A DNA stretch of 64,000 bases, from assembly GCA_046331425.1 (NCBI GenBank), contig JAXLQU010000012.1, positions 62,001 to 126,000 on the forward strand, written 5' to 3'. The translations under genes and the position numbers were made by a program. The DNA is from JANNUT01 sp046331425 (lineage in GTDB: Bacteria > Acidobacteriota > Polarisedimenticolia > J045). The notes below the pieces were generated by a model. It did not search any database and was not told the origin of the DNA. It was given only the letters and a program-made list of their open reading frames with translations. Below, one piece after another: positions 33,201 through 40,538 of this stretch (positions are counted from its first letter, which is position 1; every line of letters starts with the position of its first letter).

Positions 33201-34505
33201 CTGCTTGACCCTCACGCTCACCGAACCGGAGGCGTAGTCGGGGGTCGGCACCGACTGTTCTTGCGAGGTGCCATCGGCCGTCGTCGATGACGAGAACGAG
33301 TCGGCGTACCAGTGATCGGTGCCGTCCTGCGGAATGGTTCCGAAGAACCTCAGGTTCTGTTCGTATCGCACGGTGTAGCGAAACGACGCCGGCACTTGAT
33401 AAACACCATTCGGCGCGCCGGTACCGGTTCGCGCAACGATTCGCTTGGCGCCGGTGAAGATGTCGAGTCGATAGACGTTGGTGTCGGTGTAGTCGCCGCT
33501 TTGGAAAACATCCGGCGAGTACAGGTCGACGGCGCCGATCGCTTGACCGTAGAACACGATCGCGTCCCCCGGTCCAAACACACCGTCGGATTCCCCTTCG
33601 ACCTTGATCGGGATTTCGATCCCCTGGACTGTCAGCCGATATTTGCGAGGATCGTTGGCGGTCAGGAACGTCAGCAGTGCCGGCGCGTTGGCCTGCGCCC
33701 ATGCGTACGTCACCCGATACAAGCCGTCTTGCTTCAACTCGAATTGCCACGCGGGGAATGTCGGCGGCGTCAAGGGAGCGTCCGCGGCGCGCGACGGCGC
33801 TCCCGCTTGGCTCGACCCGCGTCCTACCGTCGAGGCACCGACGGCGAACGACTCGCTCATCACTTCCAGTTCTCGATCCAAGGGACCGACGCGTGACGAT
33901 GGCGGTGCGAAGGAGCGCAGATCGGCTTGGCGCAATGCGTCACGCTCCAACAGCAACTTGATCGTGCGCGCGACACGAAACCGGCCCTGCCTCGAGTCGA
34001 TCTGTACCGGCACGATCTGCAACGTCCCGAAGCGCAACGATCGGTAGTAGGTGCTACTCGCTACCAGCGTGACCGGTTGCGACGGCCACCAGGTCACAGG
34101 CTCGTCGAAGCGAGAGTCGAGTTGCGTGGCGACCTGCGACCCTTCGGATGGAAACGGAGCCACCGCGCGGGGCAACATCCCTTCTTCCCAAGAGATCTCG
34201 AGATCGGCAATCGACAATTCGCCGCCCGGAGGCAACGCCACGCGCTGATTGCGGACTGGAAGATCGGGCGCCCCGACTTCGCCGAGTCGCCCAAAGCCGG
34301 CGATCACCGGAACGATGCCGACCGCGTTGTCGCGCCATGACGGCGCGGGCACCTGGATCGTGAGCGTGACGCGGGTCGGGTCGCGAGGATCTTCGTCCAA
34401 GGTCAGACGCGGTTCCTCCGCGTGCGACGGCAGCGCACCGATCAGGCACGCAATGGCGACCAGCAGAGTGAGGAACCGAGAGCCGTCAGTCAGTCGCAAA
34501 CGCAT
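30234..34505 (-). CDS. Secreted gingipain-type (C25) cysteine peptidase with FN3-like domains
   Basis: A 1423-residue exported protein. Signal peptide near SRFLTLLVAIACLIGALPSHA; the ATG at 34505 was chosen because a longer frame runs through the peptide gene and terminator upstream. The C25 catalytic core has His868 in TYAGHGGYQVWG and Cys909 in VQANCITGHF. An N-terminal region of about 350 residues resembles the C25 pro-region. After about residue 1015 come several FN3-like beta domains (ITAINKAASGQLAVTWNSVA and later repeats). It ends without the T9SS-type C-terminal domain seen in Bacteroidetes gingipains, so export and anchoring probably use another route. Likely extracellular protein degradation or processing. 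Confidence 0.85.
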   Translation of the reverse strand: MRLRLTDGSRFLTLLVAIACLIGALPSHAEEPRLTLDEDPRDPTRVTLTIQVPAPSWRDNAVGIVPVIAGFGRLGEVGAPDLPVRNQRVALPPGGELSIADLEISWEEGMLPRAVAPFPSEGSQVATQLDSRFDEPVTWWPSQPVTLVASSTYYRSLRFGTLQIVPVQIDSRQGRFRVARTIKLLLERDALRQADLRSFAPPSSRVGPLDRELEVMSESFAVGASTVGRGSSQAGAPSRAADAPLTPPTFPAWQFELKQDGLYRVTYAWAQANAPALLTFLTANDPRKYRLTVQGIEIPIKVEGESDGVFGPGDAIVFYGQAIGAVDLYSPDVFQSGDYTDTNVYRLDIFTGAKRIVARTGTGAPNGVYQVPASFRYTVRYEQNLRFFGTIPQDGTDHWYADSFSSSTTADGTSQEQSVPTPDYASGSVSVRVKQLGLKPSGNPSYLHRSQVWVDGVLRNTADWDGYREFVQGQENGAISFTPASLAPLTKVQIKLPFPPRNSSTADSVNINWVEIDYDRRYQVQSDALLFDVDNADREPHLAGTSALAEVWEITKSSPSAAGMAIVLPERVPNAAFTAGETRFTMQVDGTAPAKRRFVAAGPSGYLLPSAVREDQAPSTLDASLGSSLQGAGSGADWVIVGYRSFLDMTAGSRLRQLLTQRQGQGLDTAVIDIRDVYDEFSDGIEDPEAIKKFMSYAMANWSPAPSYLVLVGDATRDYKNFYGNSPSRQFVPTHMVDVATDQQLSYYLSDTWFAATAPGSEIPQAAVSRVPVRTLAEAEEVFRKLVAYETTAAPSSWSGRALLVSENDPDGFFAVHNAIWDEWFSGTAGPQVATKVYEAAQDDCVAMNSSIDSNVNLGAGLMTYAGHGGYQVWGRGTCGFFNTKTSGVDDLTDINNPNALNFQVQANCITGHFAQDNSSTGTDSQIVFMEDWLVTPNKGAVGGMAPSHLAFGFELDTILNPLYEEVWGPHKARLVGEIDRRMRRDFDTFNKTILLRSFVTFGDPATRLRMPAPATTTITAINKAASGQLAVTWNSVAGATKYRLFRATSPTGPYTRVTETTGLGFTDAGLSNCSEYYYYATAVDASNFESRWSNFNLTCNGTRDPQDCKAGIPENPVAPAAPTLLSVNDTQRGGQLEAVWNNATREPDVTQYTVLWGTTPGNYNLGQKSTAATSDRLVIGGLTDGTSYYVVVRAENCSKAGANSTEKSGVPHRVEGLNPPRSTWDLRVFKDPDVDGTANVKLTWSAPTQTVWGTATSAASVEVYGNQTGPVFAIDVAHRIGTAAGTATQFIHANQFPSTTGNWYYLIVTIDGSGQRSAAGTELPDGIPDLRLQKQAGNQLRLTWSPIAQSLPYPGQSSGHRLRVTGYNVYGQAGNLPRSSCSAGNRRASDLVTSDVTLPAPPDAYYTYQVLAKDSYGSEAVW

Positions 34506-34682
34506 TGGCCTCGTAGCGGGCGCGCCCAGCGCCACGACACCCCAGATGACGGTCGAGAAGATACCCTCAACCGCCGACCCGAGCCCAGGTTGTTTGAGAT
34601 TCAGGCCGGCCCGCAAGGTCGACTCGGCCTCGACACGAACGACAACGACCGGCACCTTCGGGTCCGAACCGAACAAAATAAA

Positions 34683-34714
34683 ACGGGCGACCACAGTGGC
34701 CGCCCGTCCTTTTT
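34683..34714. terminator. Bidirectional intrinsic terminator after the precursor peptide gene
   Basis: The stem ACGGGCG / CGCCCGT (34683-34689 with 34701-34707) is extended inside by CCAC/GTGG. On the minus strand it is followed by TTTTATTTT, and on the plus strand by a T5 run (34710-34714). It lies 38 bp after the stop of the 38-residue peptide gene and separates it from the C25 peptidase gene. Confidence 0.88.
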
Positions 34715-34744
34715 CTGGCACATGGAATCCGTCGAGCGCGTGGA

Positions 34745-34861
34745 TCAGCTCTGGACCGGACCCTCGGCGCACGCTGTCGCGTCCGCCTTCGTGCAGGTCA
34801 CCGCACGAGCTTCGACCTTCTCGGCGAAGATCACGCGGGGCTTTTCGTAAACCTTCTTCAT
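34745..34861 (-). CDS. Putative RiPP precursor peptide (38 residues)
   Basis: A short coding gene on the minus strand with a strong SD (GGGAGGA) ending three bases before the ATG. The peptide starts MKKVYEKPRV. The Y5-x-K7-P8-x-V10 pattern resembles leader motifs bound by PqqD-like recognition domains (Y..P.L in lasso-type leaders). The C-terminal part has Cys23 and Cys31 separated by seven residues, within VTCTKADATACAEG, followed by a short tail. The stop is followed by an intrinsic terminator. It lies 115 bp downstream of a radical SAM/Twitch gene and a PqqD-like gene on the same strand, so it is the probable substrate. The modification (for example a thioether) is unknown. No peptidase or dedicated exporter is adjacent, apart from the C25 peptidase gene beyond the terminator. 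Confidence 0.75.
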   Translation of the reverse strand: MKKVYEKPRVIFAEKVEARAVTCTKADATACAEGPVQS

Positions 34862-34976
34862 TCAGTCCTCCCTCGAGGTGGGCCGAGGACGATCCCCGGC
34901 GAGGTTTCTTTTCGGTTCTCGTTCGGACCTATCCGGAATAGGGCCGCTGCGGGTCGAGAACTAGTTGGCGTAGTTT

Positions 34977-36086
34977 CTACGCGGTACCCGACCGGGAGGC
35001 AAGTGGATTTTCAGTATCGTCACTTTGGGTGTCCGCGGCCTCGAGGGCTTTGAACGCCTGCAGGCGAACCAATCCAGACATGCGCGCGGCGCCATAGAAG
35101 GCAAAGGCGTTTCCGGTCTCACGCTCCGCGGCCCCTGGACAGAAACTGGCAAATGCCCCTTCCGGTGCTCCAGCCAACGTTCGTTTGGGGAGGTCAAATG
35201 CCACCTGGCGAACATAGTCGAGAGTTTCGTTGCGGCCGTTTCGTCCCTGCCACACGGCCAGCAAATCGTCGATCTCCAAAATGTTGGCAACCACACGCCG
35301 CCACGCCACGCACGGGAAGATGTCGCCGTACGGGTCGATCGTCATCGAGGTTCGGCCGGTGTTGCAGTTGGCCCCCATCTTTTCTACGACCTTCGGCTTC
35401 ATCGGTGCGCGCTTCCCTTCTCGCACCTCTTGAACCATGAAGTCGGTGATGAACTGCGGAGACGCGGCGAGTGACAGCGGCGAGAGATCGCCGTCGTCCG
35501 TCGGGGTGATATTGGTGTCGTAGATCACCTTGTGACCGTAGCTCGCTGCAATGTCGCGAATCGCAGCCAACTGCGTTTGGTTGAGCCGTGTGATAGGCGT
35601 TTTGACCGTGACCTTGACCCCTAGCTCACCGAGGTTCTTGAAGGCCATGAGCATCTTGTCGAAGCTGCCGCGAATCCCGGTGAGGCGCTCGTGCGTCGCC
35701 GCGTCGGACCCGTGCATCGAGATCTCGGTCTCGAACGGCGCGAGGTCGGCGTACCGCTTGGCCTTGTCCATGTCGGCGAGCAGCACACCGTTGGTGTAGA
35801 CCCTCAGCACGAAGCCGCGATCGCGCACTCCCTGCGCGATTCGCCAGAAGTCGCGATGGCAGAACGCTTCACCGCCCGTGAGCGTGATGTTGAATACACC
35901 GGCGGTCTTGAGCTTGTCGAGCACCGTGAGCCACTGGTCGCCGTCAAGCTCTTTCCGAGCTTTGGGCGAGTTGTAGCAGAAAGAGCAGAGCAGGTTGCAC
36001 TTGTAGGTCAGTTCCAGTTGCGCGCTGACGGGGCGCAACTGCAACGATGCTCGATTCATCAACTCGCCGAATGGCGTCATCGACAC
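34977..36086 (-). CDS. Radical SAM peptide-modifying enzyme (Twitch/SPASM type)
   Basis: A 369-residue radical SAM protein. The [4Fe-4S] motif CNLLCSFC has Cys30, Cys34 and Cys37, followed by the partial TIM barrel (TLTGGEAF, VYTNGVLL, SMHGSDAATHERLTG). C-terminally, C-x12-G-x4-C (Cys241, Cys259; NCNTGRTSMTIDPYGDIFPC) and Cys316 (SFCPGAA) are the first half of a SPASM region, so one auxiliary cluster (Twitch-like) is likely. This matches enzymes that form thioether, C-C or epimerised products in RiPPs (PqqE/AnSME relatives). GTG at 36086 has GAGGA upstream; the ATG two codons later is possible. It lies 24 bp after the PqqD-like gene and upstream of the precursor gene. Confidence 0.88.
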   Translation of the reverse strand: MSMTPFGELMNRASLQLRPVSAQLELTYKCNLLCSFCYNSPKARKELDGDQWLTVLDKLKTAGVFNITLTGGEAFCHRDFWRIAQGVRDRGFVLRVYTNGVLLADMDKAKRYADLAPFETEISMHGSDAATHERLTGIRGSFDKMLMAFKNLGELGVKVTVKTPITRLNQTQLAAIRDIAASYGHKVIYDTNITPTDDGDLSPLSLAASPQFITDFMVQEVREGKRAPMKPKVVEKMGANCNTGRTSMTIDPYGDIFPCVAWRRVVANILEIDDLLAVWQGRNGRNETLDYVRQVAFDLPKRTLAGAPEGAFASFCPGAAERETGNAFAFYGAARMSGLVRLQAFKALEAADTQSDDTENPLASRSGTA

Positions 36087-36110
36087 GATCGTGTCCTCGC
36101 GTGCGTCGTC

Positions 36111-36431
36111 CTAGTTGAGTACTTCTTCCAAGGCACCACGGCCGCAAAGGTCGGCGACCAGTTCTGCAAGATCGGCCTCGACCTCGCCCAAGGACGGGGC
36201 ATCGAACTCCTCGAAAATCGCCTGCGCCACCGAGCCGATGGTGCGGACACCGTCGATCAACTCGAACGCCCGGGCGCCGGCCCCGTTGAGCACCATGTTC
36301 CAGCTCGCTTTCGGTACGACCAACAGCCCTTCCTCACCAAAACGGGTGAACGAAACGGTCGGGTTTCGGCGAAATACTCTGGTTGCAAGAGCCTCCGCCG
36401 AGGGGGCTCGATCCTGCGGATTCCCTGTCAT
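36111..36431 (-). CDS. PqqD-like RiPP recognition element (RRE) protein
   Basis: A 106-residue protein of the PqqD family: VFRRNPTVSFTRFGEEGLLVV then NGAGARAFELIDGVRTIGS and a C-terminal helix LAELVADLCGRGALEEV. PqqD-like proteins bind the leader of a ribosomal peptide and present it to the radical SAM enzyme. ATG at 36431 has AAGGAAGGA directly upstream and a sigma-70-like promoter just beyond; earlier in-frame starts lie inside or beyond the promoter. It is first in the minus-strand set PqqD-radical SAM-precursor. Confidence 0.85.
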   Translation of the reverse strand: MTGNPQDRAPSAEALATRVFRRNPTVSFTRFGEEGLLVVPKASWNMVLNGAGARAFELIDGVRTIGSVAQAIFEEFDAPSLGEVEADLAELVADLCGRGALEEVLN

Positions 36432-36450
36432 GTCCTTCCTTTGCCGCGGG

Positions 36451-36478
36451 AGTATACGGTCAGCCTTTAGCGCGACAA
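36451..36478 (-). promoter_or_regulatory. Sigma-70-type promoter of the RiPP-like locus
   Basis: On the minus strand TTGTCG (36473-36478) and TATACT (36451-36456) are separated by 16 bp. The -10 matches the consensus at five of six positions. Transcription would start about 12 bp before the PqqD-like ATG. This would give the RiPP-like genes a start independent of the membrane sulfatase-fold gene upstream. Confidence 0.6.
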
Positions 36479-36540
36479 CGCACAAAGTTGAAACAGCTCT
36501 CCAGATTGGTTCGCGCTCGAATGCACGTGCGTGGCCGAGC

Positions 36541-38391
36541 CTACTGGTCGACGTACCCGAGGCTTCGCAGTCGTTCCAAGACGTCCTGCTCGAACGCCTC
36601 CGAGGCAGGAGACGGCTTGGCGGGAGCGACGCGGGTCTGGACCTTCGGTGCGGCCAGTCCCCATGGTTCGCCACACATCCGGGCGTCGACGCTCAGCCCC
36701 TCGAGTGCGAGCCAAGTGGGCGCAATCGCCGTCACTTCCGGGTTGGTGTCACGCACCCGCTCGCGGGACAGGTCCGAGGCCCACCAGCCGCTCTCCCCTT
36801 CGGCAGCGCGACCTGGCCAGCCCATCACGCTGATCGAAAGCGCTCGCTGCCGATCGATCCCCAGCGTCTCGGTCACGCGAGTCAGCGCCGCCTCGACCGA
36901 CACGGCGTGCCGGCGCAGCCGCTCCAGGATCGTGAACGGGTCCTCGCCAGAGCGGCGCGGGCGCTCGCGCACCACAACCAGCCCCGGGCGGTAAATGAAC
37001 ACCGCCCGGAGTTCCCGGGCATGGGTCACCGCAGCGAGTGCTTCGACCAAGTACAAATCACCGACCAGCGCTTCCCATGCAAGCCGATCGCCACGCCGTT
37101 CGATCTCGGGCGCCGCCCCTGCTGCCGACCGCGCCCGAGCCAACCAGGTCGGCGACTCTTGTGTGCCCCATGTTGCGGGGAAGATCGCTTGATCGATCGA
37201 TCGCCCCGCGATCGTGGCCGCCAAGGCGCCATCGCTGACGACGTAGCCTCCCGCCTCACCCGGTTTCGACGCAGGCCATGTGGCCCACCACCCGATGACG
37301 GCTGTCTTGCGCGCGTCGGCTGCAATCTCCCAAACAGCAGGAACGGTGCGGACCCCTGCGCGTGCGATGCGGGGCTGCGTCGGCAGCAACCGCGCGAGCA
37401 ACTCGAGTGGGCCTGCTGCCACGCCATGCGAGATCAGCGGAGCTTGGCCTCCTCTCAAGGTTGGAAGCAACGTCGCCCGCACGCCGTGCCGATCGGCCGA
37501 GCATCCGGTGGCAACCGTGGTCCAAAACGACACTGGATCGGAAGCGTCACTGCGTTGCACGGTCGCGGCTTTTGTCTCTCGCGCAATCCACGCGCTCGAT
37601 TCGTTTCCGGATCCGGATGCTCGTTCGATGCCGTGCGCCAACTCGCGACTCAAACCGTCCCAGGCGACGAACACCGCGAGCGTCTTGGAATTGTCGTGCG
37701 CGTGCGCATCGAGGACGGGACTGCCCGAGCCGAGTCGCGTCGAACCTGCCAACAAGGCAGCGAGCAACACGAAGACCGCGGCCGCGCCCAACAGTGCGCG
37801 CCAGAGCCGCGGTCGGCTTTCGGTCGGAACACGTCCGCTGGCATAAACCGCTTCCACCAGCGCCGCCGCAGAGACCACCCTCCCGGCATAACCGGCGCCA
37901 ATCGCCAGGGCCAACAGGCAGACGAAGTCACGCGCACCAAAGGCGCCGGTCTGTTTCATCGCCCAAAAACCGAGATACGCCGAAAAGACCACACCGACTG
38001 CTACACCGGCAATCCAAGCGGCGCGACGCGGCGAGAGCGTTCCGCGTCGCGACGACCAGCGAATACACAGCGCCACCGCAATCTCGATCGCACCGACCGC
38101 GGCACCAAGCACCGGAGCGAAGAACGCCGCGTAGATGACGCCATCAGGCCAAAGCGGAATCAACCCGCCGCTCTGCGCGACGACCACCGCCGCCAACAGC
38201 ACGCCGAGCGGCGGTCCAGCGAACAACCCGGCAAGCAGTGCGTTGAGAAACCACGCCCCACGTTGGGCGCCGCTTTGGCCTCCCAAGAACAATCGCTCCA
38301 GTGGCGGCTCGAGATAGCCGCGCTCGTGGAGTGCACGGCGCACCTCGTCGTAGCGAGACACGGGACGAACCGGCGGTGTTCGTTCGCTCAC
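36541..38391 (-). CDS. Membrane alkaline-phosphatase-superfamily protein
   Basis: A 616-residue protein. A hydrophobic N-terminal domain (about 50-245) with six or so membrane segments is followed by an extracytoplasmic domain of the type I phosphodiesterase/sulfatase fold: LAVFVAWDGLSRELAHG (metal Asp) and DPVSFWTTVATGCSADRHGV, with Thr at the nucleophile position. The C-terminus ends LERLRSLGYVDQ. The metal-ligand set is only partly recognisable, so activity is uncertain. Start GTG overlaps the stop of the prenyl synthase upstream. The RiPP-like promoter lies in the gap after its stop, so the peptide locus is probably a separate transcript. Confidence 0.72.
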   Translation of the reverse strand: MSERTPPVRPVSRYDEVRRALHERGYLEPPLERLFLGGQSGAQRGAWFLNALLAGLFAGPPLGVLLAAVVVAQSGGLIPLWPDGVIYAAFFAPVLGAAVGAIEIAVALCIRWSSRRGTLSPRRAAWIAGVAVGVVFSAYLGFWAMKQTGAFGARDFVCLLALAIGAGYAGRVVSAAALVEAVYASGRVPTESRPRLWRALLGAAAVFVLLAALLAGSTRLGSGSPVLDAHAHDNSKTLAVFVAWDGLSRELAHGIERASGSGNESSAWIARETKAATVQRSDASDPVSFWTTVATGCSADRHGVRATLLPTLRGGQAPLISHGVAAGPLELLARLLPTQPRIARAGVRTVPAVWEIAADARKTAVIGWWATWPASKPGEAGGYVVSDGALAATIAGRSIDQAIFPATWGTQESPTWLARARSAAGAAPEIERRGDRLAWEALVGDLYLVEALAAVTHARELRAVFIYRPGLVVVRERPRRSGEDPFTILERLRRHAVSVEAALTRVTETLGIDRQRALSISVMGWPGRAAEGESGWWASDLSRERVRDTNPEVTAIAPTWLALEGLSVDARMCGEPWGLAAPKVQTRVAPAKPSPASEAFEQDVLERLRSLGYVDQ

Positions 38392-39272
38392 CGATCGCGC
38401 TGCTCCGACATCAACGCCAACTGCGCCAGCAACTCGCCACGCTTGCCGAGCGGGGCGAGACTCTGCACCGCCGTCTGAATCAACTCGTGCACGATCTGAC
38501 GCGAGCCGTCCACGCCGGCGAGCGTCACGAAGCTGGGCGCTTCATCGACGACGTCGTTCTGCTTGCCGGTTCGCTCCGGTGCCGAGGTGACTTCGAGCAG
38601 ATCGTCGACGATTTGAAACGCGAGTCCCAAGTTTTTTGCGTAGGCGCGTAGCGCCGCTTGCTCGAAAGTTCCGGCGCCGGCCAAGCGTGCTGCTTCGACC
38701 GTTGCGGCGATGAACAGACTGCCGGTCTTCAGCGCGTGAATCCGCTCCATCTCATCCAGGTTCGGCTGCGTGCCTCGCGCCAAGAGATCGAGCGCCTCGC
38801 CCGCCACCATGCCGTTCTCACCCACCGCCTCGGCGAGCGTGGCAACGGCCGGCGAGGCGAGGTCGGGCCCGAGCCATTTGGTGGGCAACTGCTGCGTGAG
38901 ATGTCGAAACGAGGCGGTGAGCAATCCGATCGACGCGAGCATCGCGGTCGCTTCACCGAAGTTGCGGTGATTGGCGGGCTGTCCGCGCCGCAATCGCGCG
39001 TCGTCGAACTGCGGCAGGTCATCGAGAATCAACGACGCGGCGTGCACCATCTCGACCGCCACACCCAAGGCCAGCGCGTCCTTCTCGCGACCGCCGAACG
39101 CATCGGCCGTCGCGACGCAGATCACCGCACGCAACCGCTTCCCCGGAAGAAGCAACGTGTAGCGCATCGCCTCGACCAGGCGTCCGGCGTCGGGGCGGCG
39201 CGGAGGCATCGACAATTCGAGTGCCTCGTTCACCAGCGTCCGTTTCTGAGCGACGTACGTCGCTAGATCCAC
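38388..39272 (-). CDS. Polyprenyl (geranylgeranyl/farnesyl) diphosphate synthase
   Basis: A 294-residue isoprenyl diphosphate synthase. The first Asp-rich motif is LILDDLPQFDDARLRRG and the second is FQIVDDLLEVT, with GKRLRAVIC upstream and ALKTGSLF between them. The DDLPQFDD spacing (DDx4D) is typical of bacterial FPP/GGPP synthases (IspA type). It adds isopentenyl diphosphate units to make C15-C20 lipids for carriers or quinones. GTG at 39272 was chosen because GGAGG lies five bases upstream; a TTG at 39344 lacks that. The product length cannot be read from sequence. Its stop overlaps the downstream GTG. Confidence 0.88.
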   Translation of the reverse strand: MDLATYVAQKRTLVNEALELSMPPRRPDAGRLVEAMRYTLLLPGKRLRAVICVATADAFGGREKDALALGVAVEMVHAASLILDDLPQFDDARLRRGQPANHRNFGEATAMLASIGLLTASFRHLTQQLPTKWLGPDLASPAVATLAEAVGENGMVAGEALDLLARGTQPNLDEMERIHALKTGSLFIAATVEAARLAGAGTFEQAALRAYAKNLGLAFQIVDDLLEVTSAPERTGKQNDVVDEAPSFVTLAGVDGSRQIVHELIQTAVQSLAPLGKRGELLAQLALMSEQRDR

Positions 39273-39380
39273 CGCACCTCCACGCGCTTGTTCGCCACGC
39301 CGCAAGAGCCACGCATCATGCACACCCGGAGTCTTATCGGCCAATGGCCCGGCTCACGGGAGAAACCTAGTTTGCTTGCG

Positions 39381-40538
39381 ATGAATGGGAAGGGCGAAGG
39401 CCGAACTGCGGCGTTGTTGTTGATTGCCGGTTTCCTCACCGTGGTGCTGGCCATGGTCGCGATCGGTACGCAGTACTTCCCTGGATCTCGCGACCGCGCC
39501 TCAGGGGACGACCGTTCGCGCGCGATGTCCCGTGCACCGCGCGGCCTCAACCCCTCGTTGGCCGATATCCAGCTCGTCGACCAGACGCGGCAAACGGTGC
39601 GTTCTGGTGCCTCGGCAGTCCTCGAGGCCCCCGGTGGAATCGGAACACTCGAGCTTCCGCCCGGTGCTGTGGAGCCCGGGACCGAGGTGCAACTCAGCCG
39701 CTTCATCGTCGATCACCCCAACGACCTCACCGGCTTCGCCCTCGATTTGAACCCCGACGGGTTACAACTGAGCCACCCCGCCACGCTCACCATGACATTG
39801 CCGCCCGGTGTCGATAGCGCACAACTGGAGATCGCGGTTTACGACAGCCGCACCAAAGCGTGGGTCGGTGAATCGAATCAACGTGCCACTGTCGATGGGC
39901 GCGCGTTGGTCGCGCAGATCACGCACTTTTCGTTGCGGCGCATTCGCATTCGACCGGGAATGCAGTTCCCCAGTCAACTGCCCGATCCCCGCGCGACCGT
40001 CAGACTCGAGTCCGATCCCGGAGGTTTCTTCGAGCGTTATGTGCAGGGACGATGGCAAGCGGCGCCACGAACGTCAGCCTCCTATCGCGAGTTGGTAGCG
40101 ATGGGGCGCAACGGTCGACTCGACCTGATCCGCAGCGGCCGCCTGCGCGCGATCGCCGCGCCGCACAACGGTGCCGCGGCATGGCGTGATGGCGAGGCGC
40201 TCGCGAGCCTCCCGCCCGGGTCACCGCTGGCGCGAACCGGCTGGGTTCGCATCGAGCGCCTCGATGGTGCCGGGCAGCCGACCGGCCGCAGCATCCTGGC
40301 CGAAGTGCGCGGCACCGGACCGAATCGGCAGGCCCAACAGGCGGGTGTCGAGGTCGAGCTCAGTCGCACTGCACTCGAACAACTAGGGTTTCAAAACGGC
40401 GTTGATTTCGGCGTCGATCCGGCCCAACCGGAGCGCACGTTCATGTTGATCCCCGCGGGGCCAGGGCTGAAAGCGCTCGACTACTTGCCGATTCGACTCA
40501 CTTCGGTTCCAGCTCCGGTACCATCGCGCGCGTCATGA
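39381..40538 (+). CDS. Membrane-anchored protein with ZU5-like domain
   Basis: A 385-residue protein with an N-terminal membrane helix (ALLLIAGFLTVVLAMVAIGT) and an exposed remainder. Residues about 75-190 read as a ZU5-like beta domain: GGIGTLELPPGAVEPGTEVQ, DGLQLSHPATLTMTLPPG and AKWVG-type strands ending ITHFSL. The C-terminal half is not recognised. The start at ATG 39381 is preferred over 39318 for the signal-anchor position; neither has a strong SD. It is divergent from the prenyl synthase, and its stop overlaps the HPr-kinase-like start (ATGA). A surface or scaffold role is inferred. Confidence 0.6.
   Translation: MNGKGEGRTAALLLIAGFLTVVLAMVAIGTQYFPGSRDRASGDDRSRAMSRAPRGLNPSLADIQLVDQTRQTVRSGASAVLEAPGGIGTLELPPGAVEPGTEVQLSRFIVDHPNDLTGFALDLNPDGLQLSHPATLTMTLPPGVDSAQLEIAVYDSRTKAWVGESNQRATVDGRALVAQITHFSLRRIRIRPGMQFPSQLPDPRATVRLESDPGGFFERYVQGRWQAAPRTSASYRELVAMGRNGRLDLIRSGRLRAIAAPHNGAAAWRDGEALASLPPGSPLARTGWVRIERLDGAGQPTGRSILAEVRGTGPNRQAQQAGVEVELSRTALEQLGFQNGVDFGVDPAQPERTFMLIPAGPGLKALDYLPIRLTSVPAPVPSRAS

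Noticed and set aside
39273..39344. TTG start of the prenyl synthase at 39344
   Set aside because: No SD there; GTG at 39272 has GGAGG five bases upstream and gives a normal family length.
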